This document shows, piece after piece, positions 32,620 to 43,964 of a stretch of DNA of 64,000 bases. Numbering within the stretch: position 1 is the stretch's first letter; each line of letters starts with the position of its first letter. The notes beneath the pieces were generated by a model, which saw nothing but the letters and a program-made list of their open reading frames with translations, ran no database searches and was not told the origin of the DNA. The stretch lies in NCBI RefSeq assembly GCF_028640845.1, contig NC_080546.1:15969520-16033519 (forward strand), read 5' to 3'. Source of the DNA: Ahaetulla prasina (Eukaryota > Chordata > Lepidosauria > Squamata > Colubridae). Position numbers and translations under genes: made by a program.

Positions 32620-33290
32620 AATTAAATCAATTTTTTTAGTTAAAATTATTTCTACAGCATAACTTTAAGCTTCAATCTTAAACCTCTCCAGAGCTCTTCA
32701 CTTTAAAGAAACTTTCCAAGTTAGATGGGCAATTGATTGGAGATTCCATTTTCCACTGGGACTAAACAGAGATGAAATTTTATTAAGATACAGCCCTCAA
32801 GGTAAGCAAACATCTTGCAACAAAACCTAATCTATTACAACAACTATTTTCGTTCGCAGATCAGTAAAAGAAATAAGAAGTTCTTTTCTCCTTACCACAT
32901 ACAGAGACACATTCATACAATCTTATATTATGTAGAACAATTCAAGTGGACTGTCTTCTCACTCAAAACTCAAAGCAATCCCAGATTACAACATATTGTT
33001 TTCATTTTAAATAGACAAATTCAGGTTAAATTTAGCAAACCAGCAAATTTAGCCAACATTTCCGCCGTCTATCAGAAACTGGTTTTTTTTTTAAAAAAAA
33101 CCACACAGGTAAACATCCAAGTCCAACTAAATAGCAAATTGTCTTTTTTCTCCAGTTTTCCACACAAAAGCTTACTCTTAAGAAATCTTCTTGGCTTACA
33201 TCTTGATTACGTGATAATTCTCTATGGCATTTTTGATAGGCAACAGAATTTTGCTAATAATGTATTGAAATAAAAGGGGAAGACTATATC
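32620..33290. other. intergenic, no recognised element
   Basis: AT-rich. A 152-codon frame at 32815-33273 has low complexity (Ile, Asn, Gln, Lys) and no recognisable domain; I do not call it a gene. Confidence 0.4.
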
Positions 33291-33339
33291 TCGTCAGATG
33301 CAAGTATTTGCACTTTTTCTGAACAAGTGGGGAAAGTTT

Positions 33340-33560
33340 CAATCTAACACATCTGCACGATGCTGTAGGTTTGAGCACCGAGCTTAGCAATTTGGTTGCA
33401 AATGTTTCATCCCAGACGAAACGCAGCAGACGAGCACAACTCAAAATGCACCGATGATGTCTCCTCGAATGGTGAGGAAACCTTAGCAACCAAATTGCCA
33501 AGCTCGGAGCTCAAACCAACAGCCTAACTACCAACCTGAGCTACTAATATTCAAACACCT
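33340..33560. mobile_element. Penelope-like inverted terminal pair with hammerhead-like core
   Basis: Plus strand: CCGATGA (33451-33457), stem region TGTCTCCTCGAATGGTGAG, GAAAC (33477-33481). The text GCAACCAAATTGCCAAGCTC after it is mirrored by GAGCTTAGCAATTTGGTTGC before it. The first box has one change from CTGATGA. Confidence 0.65.
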
Positions 33561-33949
33561 TTCAAACACCTGCACAATTCAGAACCAGATGGAAGGTGGA
33601 AAGTCCTTTAAATTGTTGTCTGGATTCCGATACATTAATTCAGATTTAATCATACCTATAGTACATTCCTTGATATGATGGGCCAGCATCTTGTTATCCC
33701 ATTTATTTCAAGAGACTATCCTAAGCACTCTAACTGAGTGACCCTGAGTCTGTAATATTCTCTCAAACCAAGGGAGGAGCCAAGGGCAAAAACCACTTCT
33801 GAAAATCCATGCCAGGAAAACTGCAGGGGTTTGTGTAGGAAGTTGCCAGGAGTCATAAACTGACTGAAAGACACAAAAACGAAACAAAACTCTAAACATA
33901 ATTAAAATGAAAACAAACAGATAAGCTACAGACTAAGCCATACATAGTC

Positions 33950-34567
33950 TAGAAAACTAAAATTAAAAGTTCAGAGATAATCTTACATGACTCATTACAC
34001 TTATTTGCACCTCTATAACTGTCTGGTTCGGTTCTGCAACCCAACAAGAAAAACACAGACTTCAGAGGATAATTAGAACTGCAGAAAAAATAATTGCTAC
34101 CAACCTGCCTTCCATTGAGAACCTGTATACTGCACGAATCAAGAAGAGGGCCGTGAAAATATTTGCAGATCCCTCGCATCCTGGACATAAACTGTTTCAA
34201 CTCCTACCCTCAAAACGCCGCTATAGAATACTGCACACCAGAACAACTAGACACAAGAACAGTTTTTCCCGAAGGCTAAACAAATAATTCCCTCAACACT
34301 GTCAGACTATTTACTGAATCTGCACTACTATTAATCGTTTCATAGTTCCCATCACCAATCTCTTTCCACTTATGACTGTATGACTATAACTTGTTGCTGG
34401 CAATCCTTATGATTTATATTGATATATTGACCATCAATTGTGTTGTAAATGTTGTACCTTGATGAAGGTATCTTTTCTTTTATGTACACTGAGAGCATAT
34501 GCACCAAGACAAATTCCTTGTGTGTCCAATCACACTTGGCCAATAAAAAATCTATTCTATTCTACAG
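33950..34567 (+). mobile_element. snake CR1-type LINE 3' end with ORF2 C-terminus
   Basis: A frame across 34078-34290 encodes NLPSIENLYTARIKKRAVKI, FADPSHPGHKLFQLLPSKRR and RTTRHKNS, a LINE ORF2 C-terminus. The 3' UTR then gives CCTTGTGTGTCCAATCACAC and TTGGCCAATAAAAAATCTATTCT. It is 5'-truncated. Confidence 0.85.
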
Positions 34568-34689
34568 TATATCTCACCTTTGTTCTGAGGCGTAACCCTG
34601 TGAGGTAGATTAATTTTAAAAAAAGAAGATAGTGATTGATTGGTTGGTTGTTTTCTTAGTGTCCTTGATGGCTGTAGGGAAACTTAGGA

Positions 34690-34928
34690 TTCTCAAATCT
34701 TATTAGAACTATGTTACATTTGTTGCTTGTATCCTTACGATTTATATTGATATTGATTGTTTCCTGATTGCTTATTTGTAGCCTATGACTATCATTAAGT
34801 GTTGTACCTTATGATTCTTGATGAAGGTATCTTTTCTTTTATGTACACTGAGAGCATATGCACCAAGACAAATTCCTTGTGTGTCCAATCACACTTGGCC
34901 AATAAAAAATTCTATTCTATTCTATTGT
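34690..34928 (+). mobile_element. snake CR1-type LINE 3' end (second copy)
   Basis: The text from TTGATATTGATTGTTTCC to CCAATAAAAAATTCTATTC matches the preceding tail, with a short ATTCT run. Confidence 0.85.
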
Positions 34929-35579
34929 TTTTGTCTATATAGGGATTTTTTTTAAAAAAAAAATTAAAATGGAAATGTGTTATCAGCCCCACCTGCTATC
35001 TGAAGTGACATGCACACAGATATAAACCTATCTGCCCTGTGAGACCAAGTATTCCTTCGAACGAGTATTTAAAGAAGAAAAACAAGTATCTTCAAAATGC
35101 TCAGAAGAATCTACCAACATTCTTAACTTTTCAGAGTATTTGCTAAGGACTGAAGATTATATTTCTTTGCTTCCACTTCCAGTGTATCTTTCACAGCAGC
35201 ATAGCAAACTGAAATTCAACAGGGATGGCTTTCAGCAACAAAAAGGCTTGCAACGAAATTTCCTTTAATATGCATCCTGCCAAAATCGCTGAATCTCTGG
35301 CCAGGCCGTCCTACAATAGGAGGGTTCTGCAAAGATCCTGCCTGTAGTACTTTTATGACTTGCATCATAAACACACTACATAGCCTAGCTGATTATTGGT
35401 TACGGTGGATTTGGGTGGAAAGATGCAATCAATTTCATCCCAATATTGGACTGGACTGACAGGAAATGAAAAAAGCAAGCGAGTTTTCCTTCACCTTGTC
35501 AGTTTTTGACGGTTTTGCAAGTAGCAGAGAATGAAAATTTAAGATGCCAGGAGTCAAAACCAACGGCACATCATGTCTC
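34929..35579. other. intergenic, no recognised element
   Basis: No transposon end, exon or RNA gene is recognised. Confidence 0.35.
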
Positions 35580-35735
35580 AAAGGTGCTTTTTTCCAAGAG
35601 GAAACTGGACTTTCTGTTGTTGTTGTTGTTTTTTGAGGACGTTTCGCTTCTCATCCAAGAAGCTTCTTCAGCTTGAAGTGAAGGTTCTCATCCAAGAAGC
35701 TTCTTTAGCTTGAAGTGAAGGTTCTCATCCAAGAG
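35580..35735 (-). mobile_element. Penelope-like terminal repeat with hammerhead core and 37-bp tandem units
   Basis: On the minus strand, CTGAAGA (35665-35671), a perfect 6-bp stem GCTTCT/AGAAGC and GAAAC (35641-35645) have exactly the spacing of the copy at 18301-18331. A 37-bp unit (TCTCATCCAAGAAGCTTCTT..) repeats 2.3 times from 35649. A CR1 interrupts the element. Confidence 0.75.
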
Positions 35736-36562
35736 ACTTGGGTGTCCTCCTGGATGGTCAGCTGTCCTTTGATGAACATCTGGCGGCCGTCACCAGGAGG
35801 GCCTTTTACCAAGTTCGCTTGGTTCACCAGTTGCGTCCCTTCCTTGACCGGGATGCCTTATGCACAGTCACTCACGCTCTGGTTACGTCTCGGCTGGATT
35901 ATTGCAATGCTCTCTACATGGGGCTGCCCTTGAGGTGCACCCGGAGGCTGCAGTTAGTCCAGAATGCAGCTGCGCGAGTGGTAATGGGAGCCGCTCGTGG
36001 CTCCCACGTAACACCACTGCTCCATAGTCTGCACTGGCTTCCTGTAGTCTTTCAGGTGCGCTTCAAGATCCTGGTTACCACCTTTAAAGCGCTCCATGGC
36101 TTAGGACCCGGATACTTACGAGACCGCCTGCTGTTACCTTATGCCTCCCATCGACCCATACGCTCTCACAGAGAGGGCCTTCTCAGGGTGCCGTCCGCCA
36201 AACAATGTCGGCTGGCAGCCCCCAGGAGTAGGGCCTTCTCTGTGGGAGCACCAACACTCTGGAACGAACTCCCCCCTGGCTTACGTCAAGTGCCTGATCT
36301 TCGGACCTTTCGTCGTGAGCTTAAAACATATTTATTCATTCAAGCAGGACTGGTATAAATAGTTGATTTTAAATTGGGGTTTTAATAATACTTTAAAATT
36401 TTAAATGTTTTAATTATCGGCCGTATAGTAATAGTTCATTTTAATTTCTTTTAATTGTATATATTCTGTGTTTTTATTCTGGCTGTACACCGCCCTGAGT
36501 CCTTCGGGAGAAGGGCGGTATAGAAATTTAATAAAATAAAATAAATAAAATAAAATAAGAAA
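35736..36562 (+). mobile_element. CR1-clade LINE, 5'-truncated, ORF2 C-terminus intact
   Basis: An open frame to 36358 encodes LGVLLDGQLSFDEHLAAVTR, SRLDYCNALYMGLPLRCTRR, LQLVQNAAARVVMGAARGSH and LWNELPPGLRQVPDLRTFRR, the C-terminal part of a CR1-type reverse transcriptase beyond the catalytic core. The 3' UTR ends ACCGCCCTGAGTCCTTCGGG and (AAATA)n. About 200 codons survive without a stop, so it is young, but it lacks the endonuclease and RT active site. Confidence 0.9.
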
Positions 36563-36690
36563 GCTTCTAGGATGAAAAGTGAAACGCCTTCAAAGAAAAA
36601 ACAGAAAGTCCAGTTGCCTCTTGAAAAAAAAGCACCTTTGGGACAGCCATGACCTGGATGACTGAGAATCTCCATAGACAATGGCACATA
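36563..36690 (+). mobile_element. Penelope-like terminal repeat, right half
   Basis: AGCTTCTAGGATGAAAAGTG followed by GAAAC, then AGAAAGTCCAGTTGCCTCTT and GACTGAGAATCTCCATAGA. This is the inverted partner of 35580-35735; the first hammerhead box was lost at the CR1 junction. Confidence 0.65.
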
Positions 36691-36859
36691 ATCAATGATT
36701 CTTTAGAACACTAGCTCTTTTAGTAACCTCAACTTGCTTTTCTCATTGACCAACGAATGCAGTATAGTTCCTTGCAAAACCCATACCATATTAAAAAGCC
36801 CTCAGAAGTTTTTGTGACAATTCAGAATTGGCTGAGAGAAACTTCTGAACTCATAGATC

Positions 36860-36967
36860 CAAAAGGAGCGAAGGGACCTTGGAGGTCTTCTAGTCCAACC
36901 CAATATCATTTCAGACAAATGACTGTCCAATCTCTTCTTAAAAACCTCCAGTACTGGAGCACCCACA

Positions 36968-36975
<8 letters not shown>
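36860..36975 (-). mobile_element. CR1 3' fragment
   Basis: GGGACCTTGGAGGTCTTCTA, GTCCAACCCAATATC and TCTTAAAAACCTCCAGTACT are reversed CR1 3' text. Confidence 0.75.

Positions 36976-37000
<25 letters not shown>
36976..37000. repeat. (GT)n microsatellite
   Basis: Twelve GT units directly after the CR1 fragment. Confidence 0.9.
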
Positions 37001-38120
37001 CTAGATTGGTGAATTCAAACACGAAATGCCCTCTTCAGCTTATATCAGATTTGTGGACAAACATACTGTTATAAATCTGAAAATCCAGAGCTGAACCCTG
37101 TTTAGTAAAAGCAACCTAAATGTTTTGGGAATGAGGGGAAGTGAAGCTAAAAATGAAATTCAGTATATGTTTAGAATCTACTTACTTGGATAAAAGTTAG
37201 AAACCCCTGAGAATTCGGAGGGAGGTTTATAAAAAAAAAATGCATATAAGACCAACCAAATATTTTTTGGGCTGCACAGCCTTTGAACAGCTGATCTAGG
37301 AAGTTGTGAACCACATCCCAATCACTCTGCCATGCTGAGGTAAAATTTTGGAGCAAAACAAGACAGCAAGCGCAGACAAAAAAAAAAAAGCCTAAGAAAA
37401 TATCATTTAACCTTGTTTCTAGTTATACGCTCCCTGATATGTGATGCTGTTGAGAGTGATCGGTTTCAAAAGTGAAATTATGGTAAGTTTGAATTATTCG
37501 CTACTTCATTGAATTCATAAAGCATCTTGGCACTTAAAAGATGCTTCAATGGTGTTTTATCCAAAATCATTTCTGGAGCAGCGATTCCCCAACAAGAATA
37601 TTCTTAATTGATACCCATCCAGTCCTACTAAAAATCTAGAAAAGGAGAGCACAGCACCTCCAGACCCAATTCATGCCATTGCCAAATAATTTACAGCATT
37701 AGGAGCAAATTATCCTTTTCTTGTAATTTGTAATTTGCTACTGACCTCTAGGGCCAGGTTACAAGATGTGGCCCTCCTTAAGTTAGTAGGTTTGAGCTCC
37801 AACCTTGGCAATTAGATTTTTTTGTGCTTTATTTTTGACTGTTCAGTTCACCTTTTTCTTTTTTTTTTCCTTTTTTTTTTTGATGGGGGAATGTTTGGAG
37901 ATACTTCTTTTACCTCTTTAAAAAAAAAACTCTACCTTGCCCCATGCGACCCCACCTCAAATCTGAGCCACTTTTGAATTCTTTCTATTTTCAAATTTGA
38001 CCTGCTGCATGAAGCCTATATGGTTTCCAGCAGATGGAAATAATTAATCCCTGTTCTATGGTGATAAAAAGCCAATTTGTCCCTTTATCTTTCTGAAAAC
38101 ACTTTAGATATTTGAATCTG
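37001..38120. other. intergenic, no recognised element
   Basis: No gene or recent transposon is seen. A T-rich stretch lies at 37858-37882. Confidence 0.35.
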
Positions 38121-38124
38121 GCTA

Positions 38125-38340
38125 TTTAGATTGCTTCTCCATACTCTTTTCTCTAGACTAACCATACCCGGTTCTTTAATATTTCTTTCTAGGGTATGGT
38201 ATCTGGGAGCTTCACCATAAACATTCTAATTTATTAATATCCTTTTCAACTGGTCATCCAAGAACTGGGCACCAAATTCAAGGCAAGGATTGTGGTATTT
38301 CTTCTTGTGAACTAGATAATAACACTACAATTTAAGTAGC
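38125..38340 (-). mobile_element. ancient CR1-like fragment
   Basis: GCTTCTCCATACTCTTTTCT, CTAGACTAACCATACCCGGT and AAGAACTGGGCACCAAATTC resemble the reversed 3' region of old amniote CR1 elements, much diverged from the recent copies. Confidence 0.5.
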
Positions 38341-39495
38341 CTTTTAAAGCAGGGCACTGAAGTGCAAATTATTGCTTTGTTTGTGAATTACTCAATTTCT
38401 GCAACCTTTCTATATCTACTGTGGTCAAACTGGCTATTGTTCATTCTCTAACCACCAAGCTATAAAGAATTCTGCATTATGCCATTTTAAACACACATAA
38501 TGTCAGTTGGACATTATCCTTTCTGTCAGTTCTCATACAATGAAACACTTCATATCATTACTTTGCTTCTAGTTAACTCTAGAACTGTTTGCATACAATC
38601 AGCCTTGCATGCCCTTCCATTCCCATCTGCAATCCAATAATTCAACTGGTTATTAACATTTCTGGACACATATTTTGATATGATTCTGAAAATCTATTTA
38701 ATTCAGGTTCAGCAATTAGATAAGTTGCCTGTAACACATTCCAGCATTCTAGATTTTGAAGTTGACGATAAGTGGAACTCATTGTAATTTGCTTATGCGA
38801 AGTTATCTTCACAAAAGATATGAACAAGCCTCACTGACCAATCAATCAATAAAATCCTACATGTTCTGGCCATCGTCTTGATAATTTTCTAGTTTTGATG
38901 TATGTTGGAACATCTGAAGCACTAAGGAAGTAGCTGACCTTCAGTGAATCATCTTTCTGAACTGACCTTGAGCCATTCTGCAACAATGATTTACATCTTA
39001 ATCACAGTTGCATGGTTAAGTACTTATTTCCCTTTATTTATAACCACTACAATTATTTCTGTGGTTAATTCGAAGCATTCAACTGTTTAATATTATCTGT
39101 CTTTCTTTACTTTCTCTCTTTATATACTTTGTGAATGTCCAAAGCTTATCAACATATCCTCAGAGGATCCGGATTGCCTTAAATCATTCCTCATCCATCA
39201 ACCCTTCATTTTTTTCCCTCAGTGGTGATTATATCTTTTCTGAAATGAATTGTCCAGAATGGCATCCAGTACTTTTAATTGATGGGTGGACAAGAGATGA
39301 TGCAACAGGCTTACGACACCAGTGGCTTGATTTTGAATCCTTTTGCTAGTAATTAGTAATGACTGTTGTCTCAAAGTTGTGTGGATATTTTTCTTAAGCA
39401 ATTGTAGATCCTTCATGCACTGATTAGATTTGGTCCTAACATCCTCCTCATCTTGTGCTTTTGTGGAAATCTCATCTGCCAGTGTGGAGAAAGAT

Positions 39496-39510
39496 TTTAT
39501 TTATTTATTT
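39496..39510 (-). terminator. candidate distal MAPK10 polyadenylation signals
   Basis: Plus-strand TTTATTTATTTATTT gives three overlapping AATAAA on the minus strand. They are the first canonical signals found downstream of the stop codon. Confidence 0.35.
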
Positions 39511-42481
39511 TCATAAATGTGGCTTGGCATTTTACTGTCCTGAATGATTTAGTATCTTCTCTAAACTCAGTTGCTTTGCTGTTGATCATGATTTCTGATA
39601 ATAGTTAACAATCACATCTTACGATAATGTGTGATTCCAAACAACTCTCAGCTTTTAGTCCTGTCAGCACCAAAATGGCAGACAGGGAGAAGTGGCTTTT
39701 AATTGCCCATGATATCAGGAAAGAAAATACACATCAAGCAAACACCATTATTGCTTAGAACCTCATTTCTCTGTTATTGTCTTTATGGAATCCCCAAACG
39801 CACTCTTGTCCCTCTTCTAAATACTACCATTTCTTGTGTATTGGGATTTCTTCCGGGCTGGGTTCAAGTTACAATGCCACATGAGATAATATCATTTCAT
39901 GGCTTCGAGAAGAATACGGGGACAACAGATTAAACACCATTGTTTTGTGACATGTATGGAAGTTGCATGTGATTCTTGTACACATACCACCCACATGGCT
40001 ATGACTTATAGTGGCACTTAGTAGATTGTCCCCTATATTGCTATATATATGTATCTAGCTATATATATATATATATATAATGTATATTTGCAGTAATAAC
40101 CTATTGCTTATTGCTGTTATACATACTGCACAAATTAAACTTTCTGATTCTTTTTCTTCAAAGAAAAATCTACTCCCTCACTACCTTACTTAACAACTGA
40201 AACTACATTACATCATTAAAAATACTTCCAGAAGTATTGTATGGAATTCAGACCAGTGTGATAGGGATAGGCTTAAAAATGCTTGCTAGGGTGACTTTCT
40301 CTTCGCTGAAATTAACTAGAAAGTTAATTTTGTTTTGATTCACATCCTCTAACCATGACAGTTGTTAAAGGTAAGCTGAGATTGTGTTTTCAAAGGCTAC
40401 ACAAGGGGTTGAATTTCAACGTCCAGAGTTGAATCCCTGACTCTTAACCTTGGAGAATACATTGGATTTCCATCTTCTGTTTAAGTCTCTGGAATGAATC
40501 TTCCCAAAATTTCACTTCCCCTCTGGGAAATTGAACAGAATTGCTCTAACCCCTTGGATATGTAAGAAGGTTGAGGTTTTTCATGAATGAAAATGGAATG
40601 TAACGAATGATGTTCATATTTTCTGCCATTCTGAACATGGCTTAATGGCAATCCGTACAGGTTAATCCATAGCATTGATTTCTAGCTTCATTTAGGGGAA
40701 ATAAATAACATCTCGGATTTCCTTTAAAAGTTAAGACTATAGTCCTACCATTCATTCAGGTATCAACAGACTCAACATATAAGTTTTGGGGGGGGAAAAA
40801 CAACCTAGGTTTGTGACATTGCTCCTCATGACCAAATACAGTATACCATTGGTCTGACTGAAAACAGAGTAGGAGCAATATAGAATATGTGCAGAGAAGA
40901 TAGATGGAGTCTTTTGGAGCTTCTTCATCATTCCAGAACATTTTTGCTCCTGCATCTCCCAAACCCCTCAGATGACATGAGTGAACATTGTCCCATATGA
41001 GGCAGGCAGATTTTTGCCTTAACTTCTTGCTCAAGTAATATATCTTAAAACACTAAGTTGCTTAAGTTACTAATATCATGAGCATGTCTTGGAATATTTT
41101 GACTCTGGCTTAGATTGTCTGGATGAAAAGGTACAAGTAAGGAACAGTGAAAGCTCAAAGTAGTTAGGTACACAATACTTTTATAAAAGGGGAGTTTTAA
41201 ACCAAATTAAGAAGTCATTCACAGCCTCAAACACATTGACTGGCCTGCTCCAGACTTGCTAAATTGCTATAAATAAACAGACCTGCAATATTATCCTCCT
41301 GTAATTGGACTTCATTATGTTTCTGCATTTAGGGAATACACCATATGGTTCAAGATGCAGCCATAATATGTAGTTTACCAATAAGTATCTGTTATTGCCC
41401 AGGAAAAAAATGTTTGCCTAGCCCTACTCTCGTCTTCACTTAAGATGACACACATTGGATCAGAAGATCCACAAGGAGCCAACTAAGGGCTTCCCAAAAG
41501 TTCACATGAACAATACAATAGAAATAGAGTTCTCTTCTAAAAACGTCCATAGAAAAACATGCTATTTCCGTAGACGAATATTCTAAAAAAACCAATTCCT
41601 ACGGTCGTGGATATGAATAACTAATTGATTGAGTCACCATCCTATTTTTTTTCTCTCCAAAAGTTGCTGTTAAAACAACACTAGAATTTAAGATGCTTTG
41701 ACACCCGTCAAAATTTTGAGAAAACTTCACTTTGATTCTGATTGTACACAATTCCAGCTTAGCCCCCCACGCATACTAACTCAAGAAGTGAGCTTTGTAG
41801 GATTTTAGCCATAAAATAATTTAAACTAACCCATGGAACAACTAAACAAGCTGTACTGTACACTGAGATTATAATTACAGATGAAAATATCATTTAAAAA
41901 ACACGACAACAGGAGTTTGTTCTCCACGGCAGGCTGCGTGTAGACACAAAAGACTCCTGCTTCTTCGGTTTATGCATACACACAGTTTCATGTATACTGT
42001 ATCTTCAAATGCATATTTGTATGTATGTACACAAAGATACATGTGCAGTTCTCTGTATATTTATCCAAAACCGAAACAGAGAGCAGTTAAATAAGCACAC
42101 ATGTATACACAGAAAAGGAGGGGGACTGTCCACCTTGTCATGCCATTATGAGAAAGGACAGTTGCAGATTGCTGATTTTACAACCATTAAAATTTTTGCC
42201 ATTTTTAATGGGGTGGGGGGTGGGTGGGAAAAAGCTCTTTTAAAACTTCCCCCCCTTTCTTTTCTCATTCTTTTTTTCTTAATTTTTTTCCCTTTTCTCT
42301 CTCTTTTTCTCTCTTTTTGTGCAGTAAGCATCGTTGGAAGAAGACCAAAAGCAGAGCAACTATAAGTTAAATATACACTTGAGCTTAGCTGCATTTACAT
42401 TACTCTTTTTTTTGTTTGTTTGTTTTAGGAGAAGCAGGCTGAAAGGTACTTTTTTTGTTTGCTTAATCAGTATGTGTATTT

Positions 42482-42485
<4 letters not shown>

Positions 42486-42522
<37 letters not shown>
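42486..42522. repeat. (TC)n microsatellite
   Basis: About 18 TC units on the plus strand, about 100 bp past the MAPK10 stop codon. Confidence 0.9.
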
Positions 42523-42524
<2 letters not shown>

Positions 42525-42623
42525 TTGCCATCATCAAATTCTTTCACTAATCACCATAGATTTGTCTCCCTACAAACTGCATCATCTTCTGAAGAACGTC
42601 GGGTTTCGCAGGCAGGCGGCTAG

Positions 42624-42766
42624 TCACCTGCAACAACCAAGGGGTCCTGCAGAAGCTTCCAAACTGCTGTCAGTGTCCGATGCCAGGGTCTGGTCTGTGG
42701 ACATGGAGGAAATGTCATTGACAGATGAGGAGGGAGGGAGGCTTTCGCTGCTGTTCACTGCTGCAC
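42624..42766 (-). CDS. MAPK10: MAPK10 (JNK3) last coding exon, long C-terminus
   Basis: On the minus strand, GT completes the Gly codon begun at 48484, then [40 protein letters not shown] and PLGCCR end at TGA (42624-42626). This is the alpha2-type C-terminal extension of JNK3, including the C-terminal Cys-Cys known to be palmitoylated in neurons. JNK1 differs at several residues (VINGSQHP in its place), so this is MAPK10. The acceptor is TTTTCTTAGCACAG|G. Using the upstream AG at 42773-42772 instead adds CACAG and gives the alpha1 ending AQVQQ. No disabling change is seen. Confidence 0.97.
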
Positions 42767-42780
42767 CTGTGCTAAGAAAA
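42753..42780 (-). promoter_or_regulatory. MAPK10: tandem 3' splice sites of the MAPK10 final exon
   Basis: The minus-strand text TTTTCTTAG|CACAG|GTGCAG has two AG acceptors 5 nt apart. The proximal one (exon from 42771) shifts the frame: GCA CAG GTG CAG CAG TGA, giving AQVQQ stop. The distal one (exon from 42766) gives GAAVNSS and the long tail. This is the known JNK alpha1/alpha2 arrangement. Confidence 0.9.
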
Positions 42781-42960
42781 TGAACACCGACGTGATTCAA
42801 CCTGGAAGCAAGAGAGCACTCGAGAATAAAAGAACAAAGGCATGCCCATCTCAGATCCAGCCCTCCAGTGGCGCCTGGCATTTCTCTTTTCTAAAGGACA
42901 AAAACTAAACCTTTGTGAATCGAGGAGGAGAGCGAGGGATGCTCCTCAGATGCTCTAAGC

Positions 42961-43572
42961 CAGGGGTGTCAAACTCGATCTTATGAGGGCCGCATCAGGT
43001 GTCAACTCTCAAAGCATCTTTGGCCTGCTCTCGAGTTGCCATAGGCAAGGGGAATGAGAAACAGACGAAGCAGCACGCCAGCCAAAGAGAGGAGCCATTC
43101 CAGACATATCTCTCTCAAGGCTGTCTCCCAGGGTTACCCACAGCGGCCGGAGGGGAGTGATCTCTACAATCCGCGAAATTGCTCCGTTGGTGAATGTGAT
43201 TGATGACACACCCTGAGGGGAGGGGGGAAACAGGATTATATGGGGTCAGAGCTGGCTACATATTGGAAGGTGCCAGCATGAAGCTCCTAATAAATAACTA
43301 GATTTCTTTTGAAGCTTGGCTTGAGGCTCATGATTTCATTAGGGCATGCATCGGAACCCTAACATCAGGGTTGCGTTTGACCTCGGGGAGCCAGGGTGGG
43401 CAGGGCCAGCATGAAGTCAATTGCATCGGGGGCGGGGGCGCCTGTGGTGGCCCGAGTGCTCTGCCAGGAAAAATGGGCTCCCGAGTTTCGTTTTCAGCTG
43501 CAACAGCCTCCTGCAACCCTCTACCAGAGAAAATGGAGCTCAGGGGGCCATGTGTTGAGTTTGACACCCCTG
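42961..43572. mobile_element. hAT-type MITE (GTGTCAAACTC ends), complete, in the last MAPK10 intron
   Basis: The ends are CAGGGGTGTCAAACTCG and GAGTTTGACACCCCTG. It is longer (612 bp) than the copy at 60664 and has an extra middle segment (about 43020-43330). No clear duplication was found. Confidence 0.8.
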
Positions 43573-43605
43573 CTAAACAAAAATGGCCAGTTACATTGTT
43601 TATGC

Positions 43606-43740
43606 CAGAGATGGGGAACTAAGGCCCCTTTATGACTTGTGAACTTCAACTCCCAGAATTCTGGAGGCAACATGGCTGGCTCAGGAATTCTGGGAGTTGA
43701 AATCCACAAGTCATAAAAGGGCCTTAGTTTCTCACCCCTG
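43606..43740. mobile_element. hairpin hAT-type MITE, 135 bp
   Basis: The ends are CAGAGATGGGGAACTAAGG and CCTTAGTTTCTCACCCCTG. Flanks are gtttatgc and gtctatgc (7 of 8). Confidence 0.92.
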
Positions 43741-43875
43741 GTCTATGCCCAGTCCTGGTTCCCTGGAGGTCTGGGTGTTGGAAGGAGAGGTCTTGTTTTC
43801 AACCACAGGTTTCCTCAAACCTTAACATTGTCGGTACATGGCCCTCAATAGGAAAAAAAATATTTAGGTGTTATC

Positions 43876-43964
43876 AGTTATCAGACTTCTGACAGACAAT
43901 TACATGATGGTGTAATTGTTTGTCAGAAGTTATCAGACTTCTGACAGACAATTACATGATGGTG
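43876..43964. repeat. 37-bp direct duplication with an internal hairpin
   Basis: A 37-bp unit starting AGTTATCAGACTTCTGACAG occurs at 43876 and 43928. Between and including the first copy, 43886-43904 pairs with 43911-43929 (18 of 19 bases). Confidence 0.9.

Larger units (their letters stand above)
38341..42623 (-). other. repeat-poor region, probable MAPK10 3' UTR and flank
   Basis: This lies downstream of the MAPK10 stop codon. Apart from TA and TC runs (40046-40080, 42486-42522) it has no recognisable recent transposon, unlike nearly all other 4-kb stretches here. On the minus strand, ATTAAA occurs near 42203 and three overlapping AATAAA signals at 39496-39510, so the 3' UTR could be about 0.4 or 3.1 kb. 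The end is not proven. Confidence 0.4.

Noticed and set aside
32815..33273. 152-codon frame
   Set aside because: AT-rich, low-complexity composition and no recognisable motif or splice context.
35738..36358. 206-codon intact open frame as a host gene
   Set aside because: It is the C-terminal part of CR1 ORF2 followed by a CR1 3' UTR.
42408..42450. Plus-strand acceptor-like TTTGTTTTAG near the MAPK10 end
   Set aside because: A T-rich run plus AG alone is weak evidence and no plus-strand coding exon follows.
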